Below, piece after piece: positions 1 through 8,348 of a DNA stretch of 64,000 nt (position 1 is the first letter of the stretch; every line of letters starts with the position of its first letter). This stretch comes from Nocardioides sp. Root682. GTDB taxonomy: Bacteria > Actinomycetota > Actinomycetes > Propionibacteriales > Nocardioidaceae. The stretch is from NCBI RefSeq assembly GCF_001427795.1, contig NZ_LMHJ01000001.1:109773-173772 (forward strand). Reading direction: 5' to 3'. The translations under genes and the position numbers were made by a program. A model generated the notes under the pieces. That model saw only the letters and a list, made by a program, of their open reading frames with translations, was not told the DNA's origin and made no database searches.

Positions 1-863
1 GCCAGCAGGGCGACCACGGGTGCCGTGACCTCCCCCATCCGGATGAGGTTCTGCTCGTTGTCACCGAGGATGCGGCGCGCGGTGTTGGCCAGACCTGTGA
101 GGTCGGAGAAGAAGACGTCGAGATCTGCCGCCTTCTCCGTCACCGTCTTGCTGGTCACCGTGACGTTGTCGAGCACGTCCAGGAGGTCGGGGGCTGCGAG
201 GTCGTAGGCATCGGCCACGTCGGCGAGCGCGATCAGGTCCTTGCGCAGGGTGGGCAGGGACTCGTCGATCGCCCCGATGTACTGGCCGAGCTGGTCCATC
301 GTCGCACCGATGTCGTCGCCCCGACCCTCGAGCGCCGTCAGCAGCGCATTGAGGGTCGCGTTCAGGTCGGCCGGGCGAACAGCACGCAACAGGGGGAACA
401 GGTCCGCGAGGATCTGGCTGAGCTCCACGTTGGTCTCGACGCGGTCCGAAGGGATCACGTCGCCGTCCTCCAGCGACGCCGACGAGGGCGCCTCCGGGCG
501 GACCAGGGCGACGAACTTCTGCCCGAACAGGGTCGTGGGCAGGACCTTCACCTCGACGTTCGCCGGGATCTTCTTGGCGGCTTCAGGCTCGAGGGCCAGG
601 GTGATCTCTGCCTGCTCCCCGTCCTGCGAGATCTTGTCGACCCGCCCGACCAACGCGCCGTTGAGCCGCACGTCGCCGAACTTGGCCAGCTGCAGACCAG
701 CCCGGTCGGCCTTCACCGTCACCGTGGTGACGTGGTCGAAGGTCTTGTTGTAGATCGCGATCGACAGCCAGACGAGCAGCGCGATGACGCTGAGGAAGAC
801 GACACCGGCCACCAGGAGCCGGTTGTGCTCCTTGGCGCTGTCGTGGTGGATGTTCACCAGCAC
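1..863 (-). CDS. Mce family lipid-transport protein (MceA-like), truncated by window edge
   Basis: This is a substrate-binding Mce/MlaD protein, an envelope subunit of an Mce lipid importer. The visible 287 residues hold an N-terminal membrane anchor (about residues 9-27) followed by the Mce core, with the stretch LAKFGDVRLNGALVGRV and the later pattern VLPTTLFGQKFVAL. The reading frame stays open at position 1, so the C-terminus lies outside. I chose GTG at 863 because GAGGGGGG sits just upstream; GTG at 857 is the alternative. It follows the second YrbE gene by 13 bases and is the first Mce gene of the operon, so MceA is the likely paralogue. The upstream KstR-like box suggests a steroid-uptake (mce4-like) operon; that assignment is inference. 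Confidence 0.88.
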   Translation of the reverse strand, partial: MLVNIHHDSAKEHNRLLVAGVVFLSVIALLVWLSIAIYNKTFDHVTTVTVKADRAGLQLAKFGDVRLNGALVGRVDKISQDGEQAEITLALEPEAAKKIPANVEVKVLPTTLFGQKFVALVRPEAPSSASLEDGDVIPSDRVETNVELSQILADLFPLLRAVRPADLNATLNALLTALEGRGDDIGATMDQLGQYIGAIDESLPTLRKDLIALADVADAYDLAAPDLLDVLDNVTVTSKTVTEKAADLDVFFSDLTGLANTARRILGDNEQNLIRMGEVTAPVVALL

Positions 864-876
864 GCGGAGACCCCCC

Positions 877-1716
877 TCATCCGGTGATCCTGACGGTGGT
901 GGTCGAGCCCCAGATGGCGAAGCTCAGGAAGAAGTCGGCGACGACGATCGTCACGATGCTGGTCCGGATGGCGTTGCCGACCGCACGACCCACACCCGCC
1001 GGCCCGCCGGATGCGGTGTAGCCGTAGTAGCAGTGGATCAGGATCACGGCCACCGCGAGGAAGAGCAGCTTGAAGAAGGACCACAGCATGTCGATCGGCG
1101 GCAGGAACTGCAGGAAGTAGTGGTCGTAGGTGCCGGCCGACTGTCCATAGATGAAGGTGACGATGAGCCGTGGCGAGAGGTACGACGCGCACAGGGCGAC
1201 GATGTAGAGCGGGATCACCGCGATGAAGGCCGCGATCATCCGGGTGGTCACCAGGAACGGTAGCGACGGGATGCCCATCACCTCGAGCGCGTCGATCTCC
1301 TCCGAGATCCGCATCGCACCGAGCCGGGCGGTGTACCCGCAACCGACCGTCGCAGCGAGCGCGATCGAGGACACCAGCGGTGCGACCTCGCGGGTGTTGA
1401 AGTACGCCGAGATGAACGCGCTGAACTTCGCGACGCCGATCTGACTGAGCGAGGCGTAGCCCTGGATGCCGACCTCGGTGCCTGCGAAGAACGCCATGAA
1501 GGCGATGACGCCGACCGACCCGGCGATCAGGCTCAGCCCACCCGCACCGAACGCCACCTCGGCGAGGGTGTTGGAGATCTCGCGCGGGTAGCGCCGGATC
1601 GCACGCGGCGCCCATGCGAGCGCCTTCACGTAGAAGAGCAGCTGGTCGCCGTACCCCTCGAGGGTGGCGCGACGCGCCTTGACGCTGTCGCTGAAGAACT
1701 CACTGGCCGCGGACAT
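877..1716 (-). CDS. YrbE/MlaE family ABC permease, second subunit (YrbEB-like)
   Basis: Integral membrane permease of an Mce lipid importer, 279 residues. It has the MlaE signature REISNTL at the N-terminal helix, EEIDALEVMGIPSLPFLVTTR in the conserved cytoplasmic loop, and the C-terminal pattern GGPAGVGRAVGNAIRTS. Several hydrophobic segments lie between these. Start ATG at 1716 overlaps the stop of the upstream permease gene as ATGA, so the two are translationally coupled; a TTG one codon earlier is less likely. The Mce gene follows downstream. The family is certain; the substrate (possibly sterols) is inferred from the operator upstream of the operon. Confidence 0.93.
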   Translation of the reverse strand: MSAASEFFSDSVKARRATLEGYGDQLLFYVKALAWAPRAIRRYPREISNTLAEVAFGAGGLSLIAGSVGVIAFMAFFAGTEVGIQGYASLSQIGVAKFSAFISAYFNTREVAPLVSSIALAATVGCGYTARLGAMRISEEIDALEVMGIPSLPFLVTTRMIAAFIAVIPLYIVALCASYLSPRLIVTFIYGQSAGTYDHYFLQFLPPIDMLWSFFKLLFLAVAVILIHCYYGYTASGGPAGVGRAVGNAIRTSIVTIVVADFFLSFAIWGSTTTVRITG

Positions 1717-2489
1717 CAAAGACCCACCGGCGGTGCGACCTGGAAGTAGATGGCGGTGATCACGGCGTTCAGGAAGAACAGCGCCATGAACGCGATGATG
1801 ACCGCCTCGTTCACGGCGCGGCCGACGCCGCTCGGGCCACCGCCGGCGTTGAGTCCCTTGTAGGCGCCGATGATCGCCGCCAGCCAGCCGAAGACCGCGG
1901 CCTTGATCATGGCGATGTAGAGGTCGGGCAGCGAGGCGAGCTGGGCGAAGGTCGACAGGAAAGCGCCGGCCGACCCGCCCTGGACGATGACGGTGAAGAA
2001 GTAGCCACCACCGATACCTGCGGCGATCACGATGCCGTTGATCATCACCGCGACGAAGGTCGTCGCGACCACTCGTGGGGCGACCAGCCTCTCCAGCGGG
2101 TTGATGCCGAGGACTTCCATCGCATCGATCTCTTCGCGGATCTTGCGGGCACCGAGGTCCGAACAGATGGCGGAGCCGGCCGCACCGGCAATGATCATCG
2201 CCGCGGCCATCGGCGCGGCCTCACGAACCGTGGCGAGCACAGCGGTGGCGCCGGCAAAGGACTGAGCTCCGAGCTGGCCGGTCAGGTTGCCGACCTGGAG
2301 CGAGATGACCGCGCCGAACGGGATGGACACCATGATCGTCGGCATCAGCGTCACGGTCGTGACGAACCAGGCCTGCTCGAGGAACTCCCGGAGCTGGAAC
2401 TTGCGCGTGAAGATGATCTTGGTGACCTCGACCACCATGACCGCGATCTCCCCGGGGCCGCGTACGACCGAAACGGCGTTGAACGCCAC
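1716..2489 (-). CDS. YrbE/MlaE family ABC permease, first subunit (YrbEA-like)
   Basis: First gene of this mce operon, 257 residues, an MlaE-type permease. Seen in the sequence: LREFLEQAWFVTTVTLMPT, EEIDAMEVLGINPLERLVAPR and GGPSGVGRAVNEAVI, all characteristic of the first YrbE paralogue. The frame is open further upstream to about 2546, but GTG at 2489 is preceded by GGGGAGGAG with a 7-base spacer and gives the usual length, so I prefer it to ATG at 2507. Transcription probably starts about 50 bases upstream, at the promoter overlapped by a KstR-like palindrome. It partners with the next YrbE and the Mce proteins. Confidence 0.92.
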   Translation of the reverse strand: MAFNAVSVVRGPGEIAVMVVEVTKIIFTRKFQLREFLEQAWFVTTVTLMPTIMVSIPFGAVISLQVGNLTGQLGAQSFAGATAVLATVREAAPMAAAMIIAGAAGSAICSDLGARKIREEIDAMEVLGINPLERLVAPRVVATTFVAVMINGIVIAAGIGGGYFFTVIVQGGSAGAFLSTFAQLASLPDLYIAMIKAAVFGWLAAIIGAYKGLNAGGGPSGVGRAVNEAVIIAFMALFFLNAVITAIYFQVAPPVGL

Positions 2490-2545
2490 GCCCCGTCTCC
2501 TCCCCATCGCTGAGTTTTCACCGGCCCCGGAAGGGCCGACAGGCA

Positions 2546-2574
2546 ATACTAGAACACGTTCTCATTGTGACCAA
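2546..2574 (-). promoter_or_regulatory. Promoter with KstR-like operator in the spacer
   Basis: On the minus strand a -35 TTGGTC (2569-2574) and a -10 TAGTAT (2546-2551) are 17 bases apart. The spacer holds the palindrome AGAACACGTTCT (2551-2562). Its 14-base context (2550-2563) fits the published KstR consensus TnnAACnnGTTnnA at every fixed position but the last. KstR is the TetR repressor of cholesterol catabolism and of mce4 in actinobacteria. The match is seen; regulation by KstR is inferred. No kstR gene lies in this window. Confidence 0.7.
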
Positions 2575-2680
2575 CGCGACACACGCCTGGTGACCGAATT
2601 CACCCCCTGCTTCACCCTCAACTGGTCCGCTGCACCGCGGGTCACGCTCGACCCCCTCAGGGCGGAATCCGCCGGGTTCC

Positions 2681-2686
2681 TAGGAT
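2681..2686 (+). promoter_or_regulatory. -10 box of leaderless ion-channel gene
   Basis: TAGGAT ends six bases before the GTG start at 2693, the spacing expected when transcription begins at the start codon. There is no Shine-Dalgarno sequence. Confidence 0.55.
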
Positions 2687-2692
2687 CAGTGC

Positions 2693-3379
2693 GTGCAGTC
2701 GACCACTTCCCGTATCCCGGCGTCCCTGCAGGCCGCCGGACGGCATCCCTCCGCGGTCCTGCTGGCGGCGCAACTGCTGGTCGTCCTGGCCTACCCCAGC
2801 CTCCAGGGGTCGACGGTGGGCCGCTCCGTGATCGGTGTCGTCCAGATGCTGGTGGTCCTCGTCGCCGTCTGGGCGGTACGACGCACGCCCGTCCTGGCCT
2901 GGGTCGGCGCCTGCCTGGGCGTCCCGGCCATGCTGTTGACGGTGGCCGAGGCGATCAGCCCGGACACCGAGTGGATCGTGCTGGCATCGGCCGCGTTCCA
3001 CGTCCCGTTCTACTTCTTCGTGTCCTACGCGATGCTCCGCTACCTGTTCCACGACGACGAGGTCACCCGCGACGAGATCTTCGCGACCGGCGCGGCCTTC
3101 ACCGTCGTGGCCTGGGGGTTCGCCTATCTCTACGCGGCCGCCCAGGTGCTGTGGCCCGGGTCGTTCATCGGCTTCAGCAGCCCGGACGGAGCCGATGCCC
3201 TGCCCTGGTTCGAGCTGCTCTACCTGTCGTTCACGACGCTGACCAGCGTCGGGCTGTCCGACGTCTACCCGGTGATGGACCAGGCCCGGTCGTTCGTGAT
3301 GGTCGAGCAGGTGGCCGGGGTGTTCTACATCGCGCTGGTCGTCGCCCGGATGGTTGGACTGGCAGCGCGCAAGCGCTGA
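2693..3379 (+). CDS. Pore-loop ion channel family protein
   Basis: Membrane protein of 228 residues with several hydrophobic helices (about residues 20-95 and 115-160) and a C-terminal pore module: an aromatic-rich loop with TTLTSVGLSDVYP, followed by a final helix ending VARMVGL. This is the layout of two-helix potassium channels (Ion_trans_2). The filter is not the canonical T-V-G-Y-G-D: tyrosine and the second glycine are replaced by leucine and serine, so ion selectivity is uncertain. The start GTG is probably leaderless, with TAGGAT six bases upstream. The gene stands alone, divergent from the mce operon and convergent with uvrB. Confidence 0.75.
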   Translation: MQSTTSRIPASLQAAGRHPSAVLLAAQLLVVLAYPSLQGSTVGRSVIGVVQMLVVLVAVWAVRRTPVLAWVGACLGVPAMLLTVAEAISPDTEWIVLASAAFHVPFYFFVSYAMLRYLFHDDEVTRDEIFATGAAFTVVAWGFAYLYAAAQVLWPGSFIGFSSPDGADALPWFELLYLSFTTLTSVGLSDVYPVMDQARSFVMVEQVAGVFYIALVVARMVGLAARKR

Positions 3380-3398
3380 CAGTCGCGAGGGAGCACGA

Positions 3399-5528
3399 TC
3401 ACTTCGTGGCTTCCATCATCTGCCTGAGCTCGCGCTTGAGGTCGCTGATCTCGTCGCGGAGCCGCGCCGCGAGCTCGAACTGGAGCTCCGCCGCGGCGCC
3501 CTTCATCTGGTCGGTGAGGTCCTGGATCAGCTGGGCGAGGTCGGCGCTCGGCAGACCGGCCAACGCCGCGGCATGGCCGCCGATGTCGGTGCTGCGCAGC
3601 TGCGGGGTCGGCGACTTCTTGGGCCGCACTCCCCCGGCCCGACCCTTCACGCCGGCGTCGGCCCAGGTCTGGAGCAGCTCCTGGGTGGTCTCGTCCTCGC
3701 GGGCGAGCATCTCGGTGATGTCGGCGATCTTCTTGCGCAGGGGTTGGGGGTCCACACCGTTGGCCACGTTGTAGGCGACCTGGCGCTCCCGACGCCGGTT
3801 GGTCTCCTCGATGGCCGACTCCATCGACCGGGTGATCCGGTCCGCGTACATGTGGACCTCGCCCGAGACGTTGCGCGCGGCCCGGCCGATCGTCTGGATC
3901 AAGGACTTGTCCGAGCGCAGGAAGCCCTCCTTGTCGGCGTCCAGGATCGCGACGAGGGACACCTCCGGCAGGTCGAGGCCCTCACGCAGCAGGTTGATGC
4001 CGACCAGGACGTCGTACAGGCCCAACCGGAGGTCACGCAGCAGCTCGATCCGCTTGAGGGTGTCGACCTCCGAGTGCAGGTAGCGGGTCCGGATGCCGGC
4101 GTCGAGGAGGTAGTCGGTGAGGTCCTCGGACATCTTCTTGGTCAGCGTCGTGACCAGGATCCGCTCCTCCTTCTCGGTGCGGACCCGGATCTCGTGGATC
4201 AGGTCGTCGATCTGTCCCTTGGTGGGCTTCACGACCACCTGCGGGTCGACCAGCCCGGTCGGACGGATGATCTGTTCGACGACGTCGCCCTGGACCTTGT
4301 CGAGCTCGTAGTCACCGGGGGTCGCCGACAGGTAGATGGTCTGCCCGATCCGCTCGAGGAACTCCTCCCAGCGCAGCGGGCGGTTGTCCATCGCGCTCGG
4401 CAGGCGGAAGCCGTGGTCGACCAGGTTGCGCTTGCGGGACATGTCGCCCTCGTACATGCCGCCGATCTGCGGGATCGCCACGTGGGACTCGTCGACCACC
4501 ATGAGGAAGTCCTCGGGGAAGTAGTCCAGGAGCGTGTTGGGAGCCGTGCCGCGACCGCGGCCGTCCATGTGCATCGAGTAGTTCTCGATGCCCGAGCAGG
4601 ACCCGACCTGCCGCATCATCTCGACGTCGTACGTCGTGCGCATCCGCAGCCGCTGCGCCTCGAGCATCTTGCCCTGCCGCTCGAAGGTCGCGAGCTGGTC
4701 GGCGAGCTCGGCCTCGATGCCGTTGATCGCCCGCTCCATCCGCTCGGGGCCGGCGATGTAGTGGCTGGCGGGGAAGACGTGCAGCTCGTTGTCCTCGGTG
4801 AGGACCTCACCGGTCACCGGGTGCAGCGTCATCAGCCGCTCGATCTCGTCGCCGAAGAACTCGATGCGGACCGCGAGCTCCTCGTAGACCGGGAAGATCT
4901 CCAGCGTGTCGCCCCGGACCCGGAACGTGCCGCGGGTGAAGGCCATGTCGTTGCGGGTGTACTGGATCTCGACGAGACGCCGCAGGACCGAGTCGCGGTC
5001 GTGCTCCTCCCCGACACGCAGCCGGAGCATCCGGTCGACGTACTCCTGCGGGGTGCCGAGGCCGTAGATGCACGACACCGTCGACACCACGATCACGTCG
5101 CGCCGGGTCAGCAGGCTGTTGGTCGCCGAGTGACGCAGCCGCTCGACCTCCTCGTTGATCGAGGAGTCCTTCTCGATGTAGGTGTCGGTCTGCGGGACGT
5201 AGGCCTCGGGTTGGTAGTAGTCGTAGTACGACACGAAGTACTCGATGGCGTTGTTCGGGAAGAGCTGGCGCAGCTCGTTGGCGAACTGGGCGGCGAGGGT
5301 CTTGTTGGGCTGCAGGACCAGCATCGGACGTTGCACCTGCTCGGCAACCCAGGCAACCGTGGCCGTCTTGCCCGTGCCCGTGGCCCCCAGGAGCACGACG
5401 TCCTGGGCGCCGGCGTTCAGCCGCTTGGTGATCTCCGCGATGGCGGCCGGCTGGTCGCCCGAGGGGACGTAGTCCGACTCGACGTGGAAAGGGGCGACTC
5501 GACGCTCGAGATCGGTGACCGGACGCAT
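3399..5528 (-). CDS. uvrB: Excinuclease ABC subunit B
   Basis: DNA damage-recognition helicase-like subunit of nucleotide excision repair; it is loaded by UvrA and recruits UvrC. Length 709 residues, typical of the family. Walker A GATGTGKT at residues 48-55, the DNA-clamping beta-hairpin around [20 protein letters not shown], the DESHV Walker B motif, helicase motif QTIGRAARN, and a C-terminal UVR domain (residues about 665-700) that contacts UvrC. Start ATG at 5528 is probably leaderless: TACGCT ends six bases before it. No clear SOS box of the TCGAAC/GTTCGA type was seen in the short leader. A palindromic repeat lies upstream at 5561-5598. Confidence 0.98.
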   Translation of the reverse strand: MRPVTDLERRVAPFHVESDYVPSGDQPAAIAEITKRLNAGAQDVVLLGATGTGKTATVAWVAEQVQRPMLVLQPNKTLAAQFANELRQLFPNNAIEYFVSYYDYYQPEAYVPQTDTYIEKDSSINEEVERLRHSATNSLLTRRDVIVVSTVSCIYGLGTPQEYVDRMLRLRVGEEHDRDSVLRRLVEIQYTRNDMAFTRGTFRVRGDTLEIFPVYEELAVRIEFFGDEIERLMTLHPVTGEVLTEDNELHVFPASHYIAGPERMERAINGIEAELADQLATFERQGKMLEAQRLRMRTTYDVEMMRQVGSCSGIENYSMHMDGRGRGTAPNTLLDYFPEDFLMVVDESHVAIPQIGGMYEGDMSRKRNLVDHGFRLPSAMDNRPLRWEEFLERIGQTIYLSATPGDYELDKVQGDVVEQIIRPTGLVDPQVVVKPTKGQIDDLIHEIRVRTEKEERILVTTLTKKMSEDLTDYLLDAGIRTRYLHSEVDTLKRIELLRDLRLGLYDVLVGINLLREGLDLPEVSLVAILDADKEGFLRSDKSLIQTIGRAARNVSGEVHMYADRITRSMESAIEETNRRRERQVAYNVANGVDPQPLRKKIADITEMLAREDETTQELLQTWADAGVKGRAGGVRPKKSPTPQLRSTDIGGHAAALAGLPSADLAQLIQDLTDQMKGAAAELQFELAARLRDEISDLKRELRQMMEATK

Positions 5529-5534
5529 GGATTC

Positions 5535-5540
5535 AGCGTA
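5535..5540 (-). promoter_or_regulatory. -10 box of leaderless uvrB
   Basis: Minus-strand TACGCT followed by six bases and ATG, the leaderless spacing that recurs in this window. Confidence 0.5.
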
Positions 5541-5560
5541 CGGGCGGGCACCGACAAGCT

Positions 5561-5598
5561 GGTCTCGAGACGGTTGCTAGCGCAACCTCCTCGACCTC
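5561..5598. repeat. Dispersed palindromic repeat, copy A
   Basis: It reads TCGAGACGGTTGCTAG then CGCAACCTCCTCGACC, with core arms GGTTGC and GCAACC. It matches the two tandem copies at 40128-40193 except for one extra central base. It overlaps the last codons of the neighbouring minus-strand gene and supplies that gene's TAG stop (5577-5579). It is probably a REP-like element present elsewhere in the genome. Confidence 0.7.
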
Positions 5599-6143
5599 CG
5601 GGGGGAGTCCGGTTGCACACGGAGGGCGTGCAACGCGGTCGCCAGCATCGCGTAGTGCCCGACCAGCATCACGATCTCGATCTTCTCGCGATCGTCGAAC
5701 TCGTCGCCGAGGTCGGACCACAACGCGTCCGACAGGTCCTGGTCGGCGACCAGCTCGTCGGTGGCGCGCAGCAGCAGCCGCTCCCTGGGCGAGAACCCGG
5801 TGTGGTCGGCGTCCGCTTCGATCGCCGCAATCTCCTCGCGCGACAGCCCGGCCCGGCGACCGAGCCTGCGGTGCTGTTCGAGCTCGTAGGCCGAACCGCG
5901 CCGGCTGGCGACGCGGATGATCACCAGCTCGGACTCGCGGCGCGCCAGGCGGCCGCCCGGCATCAGCCGGCCGGCGAAGTGCAGCCAGCCCCAGAACAGG
6001 CGGCGGTGCCGCCCCAGCGTCAGGAAGACAGCCGGCGGCTCGGTTCCCTGCACGCGGCCGGCGATCCGGGCGAACCCGGCGACGAACGGCCCGACGTCAC
6101 GCCACCCGCCCGGAGCGACCCGTGCACCGGGCTCCGCGGTCAT
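5577..6143 (-). CDS. Carboxymuconolactone decarboxylase (AhpD-like) family protein
   Basis: An all-helical CMD/AhpD-like protein of 188 residues. Visible family features are RRESELVIIRVASRRGSAYELEQH in the core, EEIAAIEA, RERLLLRATDEL, and the C-terminal EKIEIVMLVGHYAMLATALHALRV. The usual CxxC redox pair of AhpD is absent (the position reads SAYE), so peroxidase chemistry is unlikely. This branch often sits beside lipid or steroid catabolic enzymes. ATG at 6143 overlaps the stop of the SDR gene upstream (ATGA), so the two are coupled. The last residues RSRRLR and the stop come from a dispersed repeat, so the native C-terminus may have been replaced. Confidence 0.82.
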   Translation of the reverse strand: MTAEPGARVAPGGWRDVGPFVAGFARIAGRVQGTEPPAVFLTLGRHRRLFWGWLHFAGRLMPGGRLARRESELVIIRVASRRGSAYELEQHRRLGRRAGLSREEIAAIEADADHTGFSPRERLLLRATDELVADQDLSDALWSDLGDEFDDREKIEIVMLVGHYAMLATALHALRVQPDSPRRSRRLR

Positions 6144-7036
6144 GCCGGCTCCACCGGTTCGGAACGGCGGGCCTTCTCCACCGACGGGAGCACGCGGTTG
6201 GCGCCGTAGTTGAAGAGCCGCATCGCGACGGCATACCCCGGCGGGAAGTACCGCTGCAACCAGTGCACCAGCCTGATGTCGGCCGACGTGTAGACCCAGT
6301 ACCGGTTGCGCAGCGCGCCCCGCCAGATCGCTTCCGCGGCCCTCTCGGGGCTCACTGCTCGCTTCTGGAAGTGTCCCCGGGCCCGGGTGAAGGCCTTGTT
6401 CTGCTGGTCGATCCCGGCGATCCGGATGGTCGCGACCAGGCCGGTGTCGACACCGCCCGGGCACACCAGGCTCACCCCGATCCGGTGCTTGCGCAGGTCG
6501 TAGCGCAGCACCTCCGACACCCCGCGCAGGCCGAACTTCGTGGCGCTGTACGCCGCGTGCCAGGGCATCGCAATGATGCCCGCGGCAGAGGACACGTTGA
6601 CCAGCTGACCGCCGCGTCCGGCGTCGATCATCGGTGGGAGGAACTCCTCGATGACGTGGATCGGCCCCATCAGGTTCACGTCGACCAGTCGTTGCCAGTG
6701 CTCGGGCTCGAGGCTGCGCACGGTCCCCCAGATCGCGATGCCCGCGACGTTGAGGACGACGTCCATCGGGCCGGACCGCTCCGTGACGAGGGCGGCCAGG
6801 CGTCGTACCTGCGCGTGGTCGGAGACGTCCGCGGGCTCGGCGGTCGCAACCTGACCGCCGCGGGCCCGGATGTCGTCCGCGACCGCCGCCAGCGGCTCCG
6901 CCTGGAGGTCGGTCAGGTGCAGCACGGCGCCGCGCTCACCGGCGTACTCCGCCACGGCGCGGCCGATGCCGCTCGCAGCGCCGGTCACGAAGACCTGCTT
7001 GCCGGCGAGGTCACGCACCGGGGCTCGGAACCACAT
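6140..7036 (-). CDS. Short-chain dehydrogenase/reductase (SDR)
   Basis: NAD(P)-dependent oxidoreductase of 298 residues with a classical SDR fold: cofactor motif TGAASGIG near residue 19, NVAG in place of NNAG, catalytic serine in VNVSSAAG, and YSATK carrying the catalytic tyrosine and lysine. The extended C-terminus, with IRLVHWLQRYFPPGYAVAMR, resembles SDRs near lipid-metabolism genes in actinobacteria. Start ATG at 7036 has GAGGAGG upstream. It is coupled to the CMD-like gene downstream and follows the phospholipase D-like gene by 9 bases. The substrate is not predictable from sequence; a hydrophobic alcohol or ketone is likely. Confidence 0.88.
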   Translation of the reverse strand: MWFRAPVRDLAGKQVFVTGAASGIGRAVAEYAGERGAVLHLTDLQAEPLAAVADDIRARGGQVATAEPADVSDHAQVRRLAALVTERSGPMDVVLNVAGIAIWGTVRSLEPEHWQRLVDVNLMGPIHVIEEFLPPMIDAGRGGQLVNVSSAAGIIAMPWHAAYSATKFGLRGVSEVLRYDLRKHRIGVSLVCPGGVDTGLVATIRIAGIDQQNKAFTRARGHFQKRAVSPERAAEAIWRGALRNRYWVYTSADIRLVHWLQRYFPPGYAVAMRLFNYGANRVLPSVEKARRSEPVEPA

Positions 7037-7045
7037 GGGGCCTCC

Positions 7046-8308
7046 TCAGAGGAGTGGGCGAAGGGGGGTCAGCAGCATCTCGGTGAACTTGCGGTGCACG
7101 TCGCGCGCCTCCCACTCACCGCTGGTGAGCTCGAGGCAGTGCGACTGGTCGACCTCGAAGATCGCCTCGAGGTCGCGGGCGAACCCCTCGTCGATGATCT
7201 CGACGTTGATCTCGAAGTTGCCCTGCAGGCTGAGCCGGTCGATGTTGGCCGTGCCGACCGTGGCCCAGTTGCCGTCGACGGTGGCGGTCTTGGCGTGCAC
7301 CATCGCGTCGCGATAGCGCAGGATCCGCACGCCCGAGTCGAGCAGCTGGCTGAAGTACCCGCGCGAGATCCAGTCCGCGACGATGTGGTTCGACTTCAGC
7401 GGCAGGAGCAGGCGTACGTCCACACCGCGACGGGCGGCGGCCTTGACTGCGTCGATGAAGTCCTCGTCGGGCAGGAAGTAGGCCTGGGTCATCCACACGT
7501 TGTGGCTGGCGCGGTTGATCGCCTCGATGTACATCGCACGGATCGGGAACATCCACAGGCGCGGCACGTTGCGCTGCACCCGGACCCGTGGCTCCCAGGT
7601 CGACGCCGTCTCCAGCAGCAGCGGCCGCTCGGACGTGCGGATGCGGCGCCGCCGGTTGAGGTTCCAGAAGTCGGCAAAGGCTCGCTTGAGGTCCCACACC
7701 GCTGGTCCGGTGATCCGGACGTGGGTGTCGCGCCACTCGGTCTCGTAGCTGGAGCCGATGTTGTAGCCACCGATGAAGCCGACGTTGTCGTCGACCACGA
7801 GGATCTTGCGGTGGTCGCGGCCGTAGCGACGGAGGTCGAAGAAACGCCAGCCGGCCGCGTAGACGGGGTAGCGCAGCACCTTGACGTTGACCGGGAAGCG
7901 CTTGAAGGCCGGCGAGACCACGAGGTTCGCGAAGGCGTCGTAGATGCAGTAGACCTCGACGCCGCGGTCGGCGGCAGCAATGAGGGCTCGCTTGAACCGC
8001 TCCCCCGTCGCGTCGCCCTTCCAGATGTAGGTCTCGAAGAGGATCTGTCGCTCGGCGCCCTCGATCGCGGCCAGCATGTCGTCGTACAGGTCACGACCGA
8101 AGGTGTACGTCGTGATCTGGCCGTCGCCCACCGCGACGGTGTGCGGCTCCCTCGTGGGGAACGGCTTGGGCCGCTTTCCGCGCCGACGGTAGGAGTCGAT
8201 CACGGACATCACGAACGCCACCACGAACGGAACGCCGATCACCGTGAGCAGAACCCGCCGGAGCACCGTTCTCAGCCCGGCGAGCGGGTCCCTGTCACCA
8301 TGCGCCAC
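7046..8308 (-). CDS. Cardiolipin synthase-like phospholipase D family protein
   Basis: A 420-residue PLD-superfamily enzyme with one N-terminal transmembrane segment (about residues 15-35) and two HKD motifs: DHRKILVVDDNVGFIGG and VHAKTATVDGNWATVGT. Two HKD motifs plus a membrane anchor are the architecture of bacterial cardiolipin synthases, which join two phosphatidylglycerol molecules (or PG and CDP-diacylglycerol) at the membrane. The frame runs on upstream to 8413, but GTG at 8308 has TAGATT seven bases before it, which points to a leaderless start. The 41-base gap and this promoter separate it from the mce operon. Another phosphatidyl transferase activity is possible. Confidence 0.85.
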   Translation of the reverse strand: MAHGDRDPLAGLRTVLRRVLLTVIGVPFVVAFVMSVIDSYRRRGKRPKPFPTREPHTVAVGDGQITTYTFGRDLYDDMLAAIEGAERQILFETYIWKGDATGERFKRALIAAADRGVEVYCIYDAFANLVVSPAFKRFPVNVKVLRYPVYAAGWRFFDLRRYGRDHRKILVVDDNVGFIGGYNIGSSYETEWRDTHVRITGPAVWDLKRAFADFWNLNRRRRIRTSERPLLLETASTWEPRVRVQRNVPRLWMFPIRAMYIEAINRASHNVWMTQAYFLPDEDFIDAVKAAARRGVDVRLLLPLKSNHIVADWISRGYFSQLLDSGVRILRYRDAMVHAKTATVDGNWATVGTANIDRLSLQGNFEINVEIIDEGFARDLEAIFEVDQSHCLELTSGEWEARDVHRKFTEMLLTPLRPLL

Positions 8309-8315
8309 GCGCGTC

Positions 8316-8321
8316 AATCTA
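8316..8321 (-). promoter_or_regulatory. -10 box of leaderless phospholipase D-like gene
   Basis: Minus-strand TAGATT, a 7-base spacer, then GTG. This element decides the start choice for the downstream gene. Confidence 0.55.
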
Positions 8322-8348
8322 GAGCATCGGTCCGGGAGGTCCGACGCA

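Noticed and set aside
3354..6209. Long plus-strand open frame of 951 codons
   Set aside because: It is antisense to uvrB and the neighbouring gene. Its composition is the Arg/Asp/Val-rich pattern of a GC-rich shadow frame, and uvrB is certain.
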